Positions 7,793-16,349 are shown, counted from the first letter of the stretch. The stretch is DNA of 64,000 bases from an uncultured bacterium (GCA_905214875.1 CAJMNR010000015.1:1-64000), one strand, 5' to 3'. Notes: generated from the letters alone by a model not told the origin. Program-made: numbers and translations.

Positions 7793-9245
7793 TACAAATA
7801 GTTCAAATGTTGCAACACGTGAAAATAGGTTAGGTTCTATTACTGGATATGTAGGAAGTCTTAAAGATCTTGCAACGCAAAGTGAATGTCAGACATTACA
7901 CGGATGCTCTAGATGCTTTTCTCAGTCTAGTACGTGTCTTTCGGCATGTGGGTTAAACCAGCTTGGTGGAATTCGTGATATTGCAGTGATCCATCATGGC
8001 CCTGCAGGATGTTCTGCTACGGCTAGCAGCCAATATATTGTAACCAATCAAGTAGCTTCAAAGCGTGGAATCGTTAATAATTCCGTCTATGTCGGTACAG
8101 ATATGAATGAGAAGGATACCATCTTTGGAGCAAGCGACGCTCTTCATGACATTATCCTAAAGGTGAATGACAGATATCATCCAAAAGCAATCTTCGTCAG
8201 CAGTTCATGTGCATCCGGAATCATAGGAGAAGACATAGACAGCGTCGTAGATGAGGTAAATGATGAAGTGGATGTTCCAGTCATTGCCGTTCACTGCGAA
8301 GGATTTAAGTCAAGAATATGGGCAACTGGATTCGATATCTCAGATCATGCCGTACTTAGCGGGATTGTAAAGCCACCAAAGGAAAAAAGAAATACGATTA
8401 ACTTCAAAAACTTCTATGAAAGTGCAAGAGAAGAAATCATTGAGATCTTTAAGAACTTTGACCTTACACCAGTATTTTTATATGCCAATGCCAGTGTAGA
8501 GGAGTTGGAGCATTTATCCGAAGCAGTAGCTACAACATGTATCTGTGGTACGCTTGGTAACTATCTTGGAAATGGTCTTGAAGAGTTGTATGGAGTTCCC
8601 TATATTCGAAGCATCAATCCACTAGGCATTGTAGGATTTGAAACATGGCTAAGAGAAATAGGAAAAGTTGCTCATAAAGAAACAGAGGTAGAAGCCTATA
8701 TTGCAGAGCAGCGTGCCATCTACATTCCTCAGATCGAAGAAGTAAAGAAAGAGTTAGAAGGGCTGACTGCAGTACTTGGAATGGGACCTGGCTATACGTT
8801 TGAAGTATCCCGTGTATTAAATGAGTTAGGAATCAAAGTTGTCTGGGCACTTGCATGGCACTATGACAAGAAATATGAGAATGGTGATGTTCCACCATCT
8901 ATGGAATATCTGTTAAATAATGACATTGATTTTGAAGCAAGTGTTGCGGATCAGCAGAACTTTGAAGTTATGAATATCTTACATAAATATAAACCAGACC
9001 TTTATTTGTCACGTCACCCAGGCTCAACCGTATGGGCAATCAAGCAAGGAACGCCAGCCGTGTTCGTTGCCGATGAATATATGATCTTTGGTTATAAGCA
9101 TACATTAGAATTTGCACATACCATATTAGATACAATTCGTAACCGTAGTTTTGAAGAAAACTTGGCTAAACGAGTGAAATTACCATATACCGACTGGTGG
9201 TATGAACAAGAGGTCGGAAGTTTTTTAGAGGAGGCAAAGAAGTAA
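7782..9245 (+). CDS. Nitrogenase-like component 1 alpha subunit, pair 2, with Cys-rich N-terminus
   Basis: This is a 487-residue component 1 alpha homologue. The ATG at 7782 follows AAGGAGGAG inside the end of cysK; the upstream in-frame part is cysK out of frame. Cys77 in HHGPAGC and Cys143 in SSCASGIIGEDI match NifD C88 and C154, and Cys52 or Cys56 takes the C62 place. Cys255 is 15 residues before the YGVP motif, matching cofactor ligand Cys275. The His442 position reads Ala430, unlike pair 1. Gln191/His195 positions read Trp180/Phe184. Residues 36-56 hold five cysteines (36, 42, 45, 52, 56), enough for an extra metal site not found in standard NifD. It could be a second enzyme or the NifE-like scaffold for pair 1. 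Confidence 0.87.
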   Translation: MAINTNSSNVATRENRLGSITGYVGSLKDLATQSECQTLHGCSRCFSQSSTCLSACGLNQLGGIRDIAVIHHGPAGCSATASSQYIVTNQVASKRGIVNNSVYVGTDMNEKDTIFGASDALHDIILKVNDRYHPKAIFVSSSCASGIIGEDIDSVVDEVNDEVDVPVIAVHCEGFKSRIWATGFDISDHAVLSGIVKPPKEKRNTINFKNFYESAREEIIEIFKNFDLTPVFLYANASVEELEHLSEAVATTCICGTLGNYLGNGLEELYGVPYIRSINPLGIVGFETWLREIGKVAHKETEVEAYIAEQRAIYIPQIEEVKKELEGLTAVLGMGPGYTFEVSRVLNELGIKVVWALAWHYDKKYENGDVPPSMEYLLNNDIDFEASVADQQNFEVMNILHKYKPDLYLSRHPGSTVWAIKQGTPAVFVADEYMIFGYKHTLEFAHTILDTIRNRSFEENLAKRVKLPYTDWWYEQEVGSFLEEAKK

Positions 9246-10544
9246 ATGGCAAAGATATTAGATAAACAACGCTATAAATGTGCATTAAGCGCAATGCAGA
9301 CCGTACAGGCAATCGAGAGAGCAATTCCAATCTTGCACTCAGGTCCTGGATGCGCACAGAAACTTTCCAATTCTTCTGGCAACTCCGGTTATTTTTCGCC
9401 AAATATCTATCCTTGCACAAGCATCAATGAGAAGGATGTTGTATTTGGCGGTGCTAAAAAGCTTCATTCAACAATTGAAAATGCGTTAAAAGTAATTGAT
9501 GCAGATTTGTATATCGTTCTTACTGGATGTATACCTGAAATTATCGGAGATAATACAGAAGAAATCGTGGAAGAATTCAAAGAGGCGAGCAAGCCGGTTA
9601 TCTATGCATCCACAGCAGGAATCAAAGGAAATAACTATATTGGACATGAGAAGGTCGTAGATGCAATCATCGATCAGGTGGTCGAAGCGTCTGACGAAAC
9701 GATCAAAGGACTTGTTAATGTGTGGGCGGATGTTCCTTATCAAGACGAATTCTGGCTTGGTAACCTTAGAGAACTAGAAAGCCTTCTTCGTGACCTTGGA
9801 TTAACGCCAAATACAATCTTTGGATATCAGCGCGGAATCGAGAATATCAAGAAGATTGGAAAGGCAGAATTTAACTTGTTAGTTTCTCCATGGGTCGGCC
9901 TTACGAATATGAAGAAGATGGAGAAAAAGCTAGGAATTCCATATCTGCATTATCCAACACTTCCGATTGGTGCCTATGAAACAAGTAAGTTTTTAAGGAC
10001 AGTTGGCAAATTTGCAAATGTTAAAGAAGAACAAGTGGAAAAACTAATCAAAGAAAAAGAAGCGTATTACTATTATTACATTGAACGTTATGCAGATCTT
10101 TTCCTTGAAACAAGAGTTATGTCAAAACAGTTTAGCGTTGTGGGAGATGCCCAGTACACTCTAGGCATTACCAAGTTTCTAACCAATGACTTAGGGCTTG
10201 TTCCAGCAAAACAATTTATTGTTGACGATACGCCAAATCAATATCAGGAAGCAGTATCTGGTTACTTTAAAGAATTAAATTATAACCTTAAGGCAGAGGT
10301 AAGCTTTGAGACGGATGGCTACAAGATTCATAAAGAAATCAAGGAGCATGATTATCATGGCTATCCACTCATTATCGGTGGATATTGGGAGAAGCAAGTT
10401 GCCAAAGAGACCGAAGCACATTTCTTAAATGTTTCTTGGCCAGTAAATGAACGTCTTGTTATGAATGGGTATTATGTGGGATATGATGGCGGCCTAAGGC
10501 TGATTGAAGACATTTATTCCGTCGCGAAGACAAGATTTAACTAG
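9246..10544 (+). CDS. Nitrogenase-like component 1 beta subunit, pair 2
   Basis: This is a 432-residue partner of the alpha subunit that ends on the base before its start codon. Cys12, Cys36 in LHSGPGC and Cys95 in LTGCIPEIIGDN correspond to the three NifK P-cluster ligands. The C-terminus YYVGYDGGLRLIEDIYS is the family ending seen in NifK/AnfK. The SD sequence AGAGGAGG lies in the end of the alpha gene. With all three cysteines kept in both beta subunits, the usual way of telling NifK from NifN by missing cysteines does not work here. The role, enzyme or scaffold, is open. Confidence 0.87.
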   Translation: MAKILDKQRYKCALSAMQTVQAIERAIPILHSGPGCAQKLSNSSGNSGYFSPNIYPCTSINEKDVVFGGAKKLHSTIENALKVIDADLYIVLTGCIPEIIGDNTEEIVEEFKEASKPVIYASTAGIKGNNYIGHEKVVDAIIDQVVEASDETIKGLVNVWADVPYQDEFWLGNLRELESLLRDLGLTPNTIFGYQRGIENIKKIGKAEFNLLVSPWVGLTNMKKMEKKLGIPYLHYPTLPIGAYETSKFLRTVGKFANVKEEQVEKLIKEKEAYYYYYIERYADLFLETRVMSKQFSVVGDAQYTLGITKFLTNDLGLVPAKQFIVDDTPNQYQEAVSGYFKELNYNLKAEVSFETDGYKIHKEIKEHDYHGYPLIIGGYWEKQVAKETEAHFLNVSWPVNERLVMNGYYVGYDGGLRLIEDIYSVAKTRFN

Positions 10545-10568
10545 AACTTATAGATCAGGAGGAGAAGG

Positions 10569-10976
10569 ATGGCGTATAAGATTGCAGTTGCCTCCTCGGA
10601 CGGTATCCATGTAGATCAGTCATTTGGCGGTGCAAGCCATATACTGATCTATGAAGTAAACGAGGATGGAACTTATAAAAGGAAAGAAAAACGCAAAGCC
10701 GTGGAAGAGTCCATAGAGAGTAAAAAGTCATGCGGATGCGGCAAAATGAGTGGCGGCTGCGGCGGCGGAGCAGAAAGTGGCAAGGTCAGACTAGTTTCTG
10801 ACTGCCGCTGCGTTATTGCAAAGAAAATAGGAATGCAGATGCTAAAACAATTAGAAAAGAAGACGATTGCCAGTTTTGACGTCGAGTGTAGTGTGGAAGA
10901 GGCACTAACGAAAATAATCATGTATTTTCAAAGAGTGGACCAACATTTGTCGCTTCGTGGAATATCAAAATTATAG
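10569..10976 (+). CDS. NifX-like cofactor-binding protein with Cys/Gly-rich insert
   Basis: This is a second NifX/NafY-superfamily protein of 135 residues that closes the operon, 24 bases after the beta-subunit gene and preceded by AGGAGGAG. The start IAVASSDGIHVDQSFGGASHI is the family N-terminus, with Gln-Ser where the other copy has Glu-His in NEHFG. An insert at residues 55-67 carries Cys55, Cys57 and Cys64 in a Gly-rich stretch, followed by Cys79 and Cys81 in DCRC and Cys107. The Cys set suggests FeS or metal binding and makes it different from the copy at 2779. It may escort a cluster to or from the second pair. Confidence 0.78.
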   Translation: MAYKIAVASSDGIHVDQSFGGASHILIYEVNEDGTYKRKEKRKAVEESIESKKSCGCGKMSGGCGGGAESGKVRLVSDCRCVIAKKIGMQMLKQLEKKTIASFDVECSVEEALTKIIMYFQRVDQHLSLRGISKL

Positions 10977-11070
10977 TGCGAAATACTAGCATAGTATATG
11001 GAAACAAGTTGTGATTGAATGCTACTATGATTAATACAATAAAGTAATGAAACAAAGTTAGGAAACAATC

Positions 11071-11646
11071 ATGACAAGAAATCATTGCTTGAAACGATAT
11101 ATGAAGTATGCAACCATTGCTATAGTTCTGTTTCTTGTTTGCAATCGAATCTACCGTCAGACTAGGTTTTATTATTACAATCCATTTTTTGTCCCATTTG
11201 GGGAACGGCTCAATTCCGAGAATATCGTTTTAGTAGTAGGAGAAAACTTTACGTTACGCTTACAGAATATCAATAAGCGTGTTAAATTTCGCTCCACAGA
11301 CTTTAAAGTAGCCTATGTATTGTTTACAGGAAAAGTGTATGCACGAAAGCCAGGAACCGCCGTAATCTATGTCTATTATAATGATGACAGGGTGGAATGC
11401 TTTGTGCGGGTAATTGACATTAATCATAAAGAGTTAGAGTTAGAAGTAGGAGATACTAGTTTGCTAAAAATAAAAGGTGCTTCCCATACTACGAAATGGA
11501 AGAGCTTAAATGAAAAAATAGCAACGGTCGATAAGAATGGAAAGGTAACAGCAGTAGGTGTCGGTGAAGCTAGGATTGAAGCAAAGGTTCATGGCAAGAC
11601 GCTTAAGTGTAGAGTATCAGTAAAAGAACAGAAAAATGCGAAATAA
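11071..11646 (+). CDS. Membrane-anchored protein with Big_2-type Ig-like domains
   Basis: This is a 191-residue protein with one N-terminal hydrophobic segment (about residues 13-25) that acts as uncleaved anchor or signal, so most of it is outside the membrane. Residues ~52-115 and ~119-186 look like two bacterial Ig-like (Big_2) repeats; the second has the typical course LEVGDTSLLKIKG, then ATVDKNGKVTAVGVGEARI. Such domains are structural modules of surface proteins. There is no catalytic motif. It starts 94 bases after the nitrogenase-like operon and lies just before a D,D-carboxypeptidase gene, which fits a cell-wall role. The exact function is unknown. Confidence 0.7.
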   Translation: MTRNHCLKRYMKYATIAIVLFLVCNRIYRQTRFYYYNPFFVPFGERLNSENIVLVVGENFTLRLQNINKRVKFRSTDFKVAYVLFTGKVYARKPGTAVIYVYYNDDRVECFVRVIDINHKELELEVGDTSLLKIKGASHTTKWKSLNEKIATVDKNGKVTAVGVGEARIEAKVHGKTLKCRVSVKEQKNAK

Positions 11647-11711
11647 ACATGTCATATTTTTATTATGCCGCTATTACAATAGTAGTAATACAAGAACTAT
11701 TTGGGGTATGT

Positions 11712-13082
11712 ATGAAAAAAATATGGGCAGTAATCGTTAGCTTGATACTCTGTTTTGCACTTTTTTGTAATGGCACCGTATATGCAACAGGGTTATCGCT
11801 TTTAACAGACGATACGAAGGAAAATAGCGAGGATGATAAAGACACAGAAACAACAAATGATAGCACAGAGACTTCGGGAAGTGTTGGTAACATTCAGTAT
11901 AGTGAAGACGTCGAGACGCAAGAGACACTGGCTGCCATAAAAAAATCAGAAAAGATTAGTGAAAAGACGTCAACAAAAGGAAGCGACAGCTTAGGCTTGA
12001 CTTCAAAATCCGTTGTCTTAATGGAAGCCTCTACAGGAGAACTTTTATATGAGAAAGAAAAGGATTTGCAGATGGAACCAGCCAGCATTACAAAGATTAT
12101 GACAATGATCTTGATCTTTGAAGCAATCGATGCAGGAAAAATCAATCTACAGGATACCGTAACCGTAAGCGAACATGCAGCAAGCATGGGTGGAAGCCAG
12201 GTATATCTTGAGCCAAATGAAACCCAGACCGTAGAAACCATGTTAAAGTGCATCAGCATTGCATCAGCAAATGATGCTTGTGTGGCAATGGCAGAACACG
12301 TGGCAGGAAGCGAGACAGAGTTTGTTGCAAGGATGAATGAAAAGGCAAAAGCCCTTGGAATGAAGAATACGACATTTGAGAATTGCTGTGGTCTTGATGA
12401 TACGACTTCGAAACATATGTCAACCGCATATGATGTTGCCCTTATGTCAAGAGAACTGATTACCAAACATCCAGAAGTTTCAAAATACGCAACTACATGG
12501 ATGGATACCTTTACTCATGTGACAAAAAAGGGTGAAAGTGAATTTGGTCTGACTAATACGAATAAGTTAGTTCGTACATATAATGGAATCACAGGTTTAA
12601 AAACAGGGTCTACTTCCAAAGCAAAATTCTGTCTGTCAGCAACGGCAAACCGTAATGGTATGGATTTGATTGCAGTAGTTATGTGTGCACCAGAACCAAA
12701 GACGAGATTTGCAGAAGCAGCAGCCTTACTAGATTATGGATTTGCAAACTGCAGTTTATATTCGGATGACCAAAAAGATTTAATGTTAGATCCGATTCCA
12801 GTAAAGAATGGTATCGAAGATACCGTAAATGGTGTAGCAAAGAGTAAGTTCTCTTATGTCTGCTTAAATGGCAAGGAGCCATCACAGATTAAGAAAGAAG
12901 TCTTAGTAAGAGAAGATCTTCAAGCACCAGTCAAATTAAATGACGAAATCGGAACCATCATATATAAATATAATGACGAAGAGATTGGAAGAGTTCCAAT
13001 TGTTGCAGCAAAAGATATTCGTGAACAAAAATATAGAGACTGCTTTGTAGAAGTCGTTAAGAAGTATTTCTTAATTCGTTAG
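11712..13082 (+). CDS. dacF: D-alanyl-D-alanine carboxypeptidase (DacF/PBP5 family)
   Basis: This is a secreted low-molecular-weight penicillin-binding protein that trims the terminal D-Ala from peptidoglycan stem peptides. From the ATG at 11712 (SD TTGGGG seven bases ahead) a signal peptide runs over residues ~1-26. A Ser/Thr/Glu-rich linker follows to ~90. The serine active site is SITK (Ser125, Lys128), with SAN and GLKTGST as the other two motifs. The C-terminal ~100 residues match the PBP5 beta domain. The ATG at 11649 would add a non-signal-like stretch and is rejected. A strong terminator follows at 13115. Confidence 0.9.
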   Translation: MKKIWAVIVSLILCFALFCNGTVYATGLSLLTDDTKENSEDDKDTETTNDSTETSGSVGNIQYSEDVETQETLAAIKKSEKISEKTSTKGSDSLGLTSKSVVLMEASTGELLYEKEKDLQMEPASITKIMTMILIFEAIDAGKINLQDTVTVSEHAASMGGSQVYLEPNETQTVETMLKCISIASANDACVAMAEHVAGSETEFVARMNEKAKALGMKNTTFENCCGLDDTTSKHMSTAYDVALMSRELITKHPEVSKYATTWMDTFTHVTKKGESEFGLTNTNKLVRTYNGITGLKTGSTSKAKFCLSATANRNGMDLIAVVMCAPEPKTRFAEAAALLDYGFANCSLYSDDQKDLMLDPIPVKNGIEDTVNGVAKSKFSYVCLNGKEPSQIKKEVLVREDLQAPVKLNDEIGTIIYKYNDEEIGRVPIVAAKDIREQKYRDCFVEVVKKYFLIR

Positions 13083-13114
13083 ATAGGGACTCCTAGGGCT
13101 TTTCAAGCATTAGA

Positions 13115-13148
13115 AAAATAACCGTACCAAAGGTGGTACGGTTATTTT
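13115..13148 (+). terminator. Rho-independent terminator after dacF
   Basis: A 14-base stem (13115-13128 with 13135-13148) containing ACCGTACC/GGTACGGT surrounds a 6-base loop and ends in a run of T. It closes the carboxypeptidase transcript. Confidence 0.85.
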
Positions 13149-13245
13149 GGCTTGTCGACAAAGCAACTAGCAGGTTGACTTTATGTGGATTTTCAGATAA
13201 CATAAAGCATGATTTTAAGTATGTATATAACGAAAGGAAAGTTCA

Positions 13246-14121
13246 ATGACATTAAAAGTAATCACATGGTGTTTAATAGTAGTAGTGCTGCTATCAATCC
13301 TTCTAATATGCTACTTTTACAGTGAGAATAGAAAGTTTTCCGTACGAAAGTATGAAATAAAGAATCCCAAGATACCAGAGTGCTTTAAAGGGTTAAAGTT
13401 TGTATTTATTACGGACTTGCATAGCTGGGTATATGGGGAAGAGAATCAACCGCTAATTGAAGCGATTCATGAACAGAACCCAGATTATATATTAATCGGT
13501 GGAGACATGTTTGTAAAAGGACCAGACTTTGATCCTACGGTAGCCATTGATTTTATTATGCAACTTGTAACGAAGTATCCTGTGCTTTACTCCTTTGGAA
13601 ATCATGAGCTTCGAGTAAGTGAGCTTGCTGAGACAAAGGAAACTACTTATGCAGAATATATCAATACTTTACGAGAAATTGGAGTTACCTTTCTTGTAGA
13701 TGATGAGGTTACGCTAAAGAGGGAAAATGATTCCCTCCATATTATAGGGTTGAACTTAAGTGAACATTATTATAGGAAGTTTTCAAGGAACACATTGCAA
13801 AAAGAAGTGATAACAAAACATATTGGTGAGGCAAAGAAAAATGATTTTACCGTGTTGTTAGCGCATAATCCAAGGTATTTTAAAGAATACGCAAGCTGGG
13901 GGGCAGACCTCGTGCTTAGTGGACATGTACATGGTGGCTTAATCGTACTTCCGTTTATCGGTGGTGTAATTTCTACACAGGGATTGCTATTTCCCAAATA
14001 TGATTTTGGACAATTTGAGCATGAAGGTTCGACAATGGTTGTATCCCGCGGGCTAGGCAACCATACAATCAACATTCGATTTAATAACCGTGCAGAATTA
14101 TCCGTAATTACATTAGGATAA
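13246..14121 (+). CDS. Membrane-anchored metallophosphoesterase (YkuE/YaeI-like)
   Basis: This is a calcineurin-like phosphoesterase, 291 residues, with one N-terminal transmembrane segment (about residues 4-25). Metal-site motifs appear in order: FITDLHS (Asp57, His59), IGGDMF, FGNHE, LLAHNP and SGHVHGG. Relatives act on phospholipid or lipid-linked diphosphate substrates at the membrane, but the substrate here is not predictable. AAAGGAAAG precedes the ATG at 13246. It stands alone after a terminator and before a small membrane protein gene. Confidence 0.85.
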   Translation: MTLKVITWCLIVVVLLSILLICYFYSENRKFSVRKYEIKNPKIPECFKGLKFVFITDLHSWVYGEENQPLIEAIHEQNPDYILIGGDMFVKGPDFDPTVAIDFIMQLVTKYPVLYSFGNHELRVSELAETKETTYAEYINTLREIGVTFLVDDEVTLKRENDSLHIIGLNLSEHYYRKFSRNTLQKEVITKHIGEAKKNDFTVLLAHNPRYFKEYASWGADLVLSGHVHGGLIVLPFIGGVISTQGLLFPKYDFGQFEHEGSTMVVSRGLGNHTINIRFNNRAELSVITLG

Positions 14122-14202
14122 ACTACTTTTTACTTGATTAAATGATTAGAAATTAGTAGAATAAACGTTGAAAGAAAACAAAGACAGTATCGAGGATAAT
14201 AA

Positions 14203-14793
14203 ATGATAACTTGCGTTCAGATTACTGCAGCAGTACTCGCAGTAATTTTTGTTATGGTTTTACATGAACTGCCGAAAGCCATAGTTTATAATATAACATC
14301 ACGAAAAAAGGAGAGTATAGCGTGTATCTTCCATATCTCACGTTATATCGATCCGATTGGAATGCTCTTTTGTATCGTGGTAGGTGCTGGTTTTTCTAAG
14401 CCGTACCGATATAAGATTGAATCAAAAAGGCAAGCGTTTGCAATTGGACTGACAGGATTATGTTCGTTGTTACTCGTATTCTTAATTTTTATGATTATCT
14501 ATAGTCAGTGTTATACAGGGCTTCATATGAGAGAGTTCATAGAAGAATATGACATGTTCCTGCAGTTTTCCTATTGGTTTATAGCGCTTGTCTTATTAAA
14601 TAGCTTAGGCATGTTTTTTGTCAATTTAATGCCGATTGCTACATTAGATATGGGATTGATCGTTGCATCAATTTCCTTACCAACCTATATTGCCATGATT
14701 CGCAAAGATACAGAGATGAAAGTAGTTTTATGGATTGTACTCGTGCTTCAGGCAATACCGATTGGTGTAATTAAAATTGTCAATTTATTATAA
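14203..14793 (+). CDS. Degenerate M50 (site-2 protease-like) membrane protein
   Basis: This is a 196-residue protein with about five hydrophobic segments. It has the layout of small M50 site-2 proteases found upstream of scpA in many Clostridia. The first zinc motif HExxH reads HELPK (His ~25), so the second His is replaced by Lys, and the later NPxxxLDG motif reads NLMPIATLDMG. Two metal ligands look altered or weakened, so it is probably proteolytically inactive. It is encoded 20 bases before scpA and likely cotranscribed. It could act as a non-catalytic membrane factor. Confidence 0.6.
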   Translation: MITCVQITAAVLAVIFVMVLHELPKAIVYNITSRKKESIACIFHISRYIDPIGMLFCIVVGAGFSKPYRYKIESKRQAFAIGLTGLCSLLLVFLIFMIIYSQCYTGLHMREFIEEYDMFLQFSYWFIALVLLNSLGMFFVNLMPIATLDMGLIVASISLPTYIAMIRKDTEMKVVLWIVLVLQAIPIGVIKIVNLL

Positions 14794-14813
14794 GAAGAAA
14801 GTATGGTGCAAAT

Positions 14814-15605
14814 ATGGGTATACCGGTTAAGTTAGAGGTATTCGAAGGTCCTCTGGACTTACTGCTGCATCTGATTGAAAAGAATAAAGTTAATATCTAT
14901 GATATTCCAATCGTAATGATTACAGAACAGTATTTGGAATATATCAATGCAATGGATCAGAAAAATCTTGATGTAATGAGTGAGTTCTTAGTAATGGCCG
15001 CTACATTGCTTAAGATAAAATCTAAGATGTTATTGCCAAAGGATGAGGTAGAAGAGGAAGAACAAGAGGATCCAAGACAAGAGTTAGTGGAACGTCTTTT
15101 AGAGTACAAAATGTATAAGTATATTTCGTTTGAACTTAAGGACAAGCAGATGGATGCCTCTCGTATCCTTTTTAAAAAGCCGACAGTTCCAGATGAAATC
15201 AAAGATTATAAAGAAGAAGTGAATATTGAAGACTTATTAAGCGGATTATCGCTTGCAAAGCTTCATTCTATTTTTGAGTCTGTGATAAAACGTCAGGTTG
15301 ATAAGATTGACCCGATCCGTAGTAAATATGGAGATATCAAAAAAGAAGAAGTCAGTCTTACTGATCGTATGATCTTTATTGAAGAGTATGCAATGCTTCA
15401 TAAGACATTTTTATTCCGTAAGCTGTTAGAGGCAAGTATGTCTAAGATACAGGTGATTATCACATTTTTAGGAGTACTTGAACTTATGAAGGTTGGGAAA
15501 CTCAAAATCGAACAAGAGCATATTTTTGATGATATCTTTATTACTTATGTAAACAATCCAAACAAGGTAGTAGAGATTAACGAAAACGATATTGTTTATG
15601 AATAG
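14814..15605 (+). CDS. scpA: Segregation and condensation protein A
   Basis: This is the kleisin subunit of the Smc-ScpAB condensin that compacts and segregates the chromosome. At 263 residues it has the conserved N-terminal opening VKLEVFEGPLDLLLHLIEKN, which binds the Smc neck, an acidic middle linker (EEEEQEDPRQE) and a C-terminal winged-helix region. It lies 12 bases before scpB, which is the usual pair. It has ordinary length and no unusual features. Confidence 0.95.
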   Translation: MGIPVKLEVFEGPLDLLLHLIEKNKVNIYDIPIVMITEQYLEYINAMDQKNLDVMSEFLVMAATLLKIKSKMLLPKDEVEEEEQEDPRQELVERLLEYKMYKYISFELKDKQMDASRILFKKPTVPDEIKDYKEEVNIEDLLSGLSLAKLHSIFESVIKRQVDKIDPIRSKYGDIKKEEVSLTDRMIFIEEYAMLHKTFLFRKLLEASMSKIQVIITFLGVLELMKVGKLKIEQEHIFDDIFITYVNNPNKVVEINENDIVYE

Positions 15606-15617
15606 GAGAATGTCATT

Positions 15618-16187
15618 GTGCAACTAGCAAAAATTAAAGCTACGATCGAAGCTATCCTATTTACATTAGGAGAATCGGTTGAATTAGATCGTATTGCCAA
15701 GACAATTGAACAGGACGAAGCAACGACAAGAAAGATTCTTGATACCATGATGGACGAGTATAAGGAAGAAGACCGAGGAATTCAAATTATTGAAATTGAT
15801 GGTTCTTATCAGATGTGCACGAAGGAAGAGATGTATGAGGCATTGATTCACATCACTCATATTCCAAAAAAGCATGTCCTTACGGATGTTCAGCTAGAAA
15901 CACTTTCAATCATCGCATATAAGCAGCCGATTACAAGGGTTGAGATTGAAGCGATTCGTGGGGTTAAATGTGATCATGCCATCAATAAGCTGATTGAATA
16001 CAATCTTGTTACAGAAGCGGGACGTCTGGATGCACCAGGTAAGCCAATCTTATTTGGTACGACAGATGAGTTCTTAAGAAGTTTTGGAATTACGTCATTA
16101 GAAGACCTTCCTGTGATGGATTCTGATAAGTTAGAAGACTTTAAGTTAGAAGCTGAAGAAGAAGTTCAGTTACAACTTGATTTATAA
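15618..16187 (+). CDS. scpB: Segregation and condensation protein B
   Basis: This is the 189-residue dimeric winged-helix partner of ScpA in the Smc complex. Typical elements are AKIKATIEAILFTLGESVE at the N-terminus, LSIIAYKQPITRVEIEAIRGV in the middle, and GRLDAPGKPILFGTTDEFLRSFG near the end. The start is GTG at 15618, with AGGAGAATG upstream. A terminator follows at 16218, so scpAB ends a transcript that may begin at the M50-like gene. Confidence 0.95.
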   Translation: MQLAKIKATIEAILFTLGESVELDRIAKTIEQDEATTRKILDTMMDEYKEEDRGIQIIEIDGSYQMCTKEEMYEALIHITHIPKKHVLTDVQLETLSIIAYKQPITRVEIEAIRGVKCDHAINKLIEYNLVTEAGRLDAPGKPILFGTTDEFLRSFGITSLEDLPVMDSDKLEDFKLEAEEEVQLQLDL

Positions 16188-16217
16188 TACTTCCCAAAGG
16201 GAAGGAATACATTTGTG

Positions 16218-16240
16218 AAAACCTCTTATAGGAGGTTTTT
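16218..16240 (+). terminator. Rho-independent terminator after scpB
   Basis: AAAACCTC (16218-16225) pairs with GAGGTTTT (16232-16239) around a short loop and runs into T residues. It ends the scpAB transcript. Confidence 0.8.
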
Positions 16241-16280
16241 TGTCATTCCATAATATACTAATAAATGCAATGAAAGACAC

Positions 16281-16310
16281 GTGACATAGTGCGACAAAAT
16301 ATGATATAAT
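16281..16310 (+). promoter_or_regulatory. Sigma-A type promoter for the P-loop gene
   Basis: GTGACA at 16281-16286 and TATAAT at 16305-16310 are separated by 18 bases and lie 40 bases before the ATG at 16350. The -10 element is perfect and the -35 has one mismatch. Confidence 0.6.
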
Positions 16311-16349
16311 GGAATGTACTTATTTCATTTTTAGAGGAGCTTAAGAAAA

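Noticed and set aside
1885..10544. Classical nitrogen-fixation (nif) operon
   Set aside because: No nifV, nifI1/I2 or molybdate genes, alpha subunits lack Gln191/His195 equivalents, and sulfur genes are interleaved. Only NifH looks canonical.
11894..12466. 190-residue minus-strand frame
   Set aside because: Antisense to dacF, which has clear motifs; no independent support.
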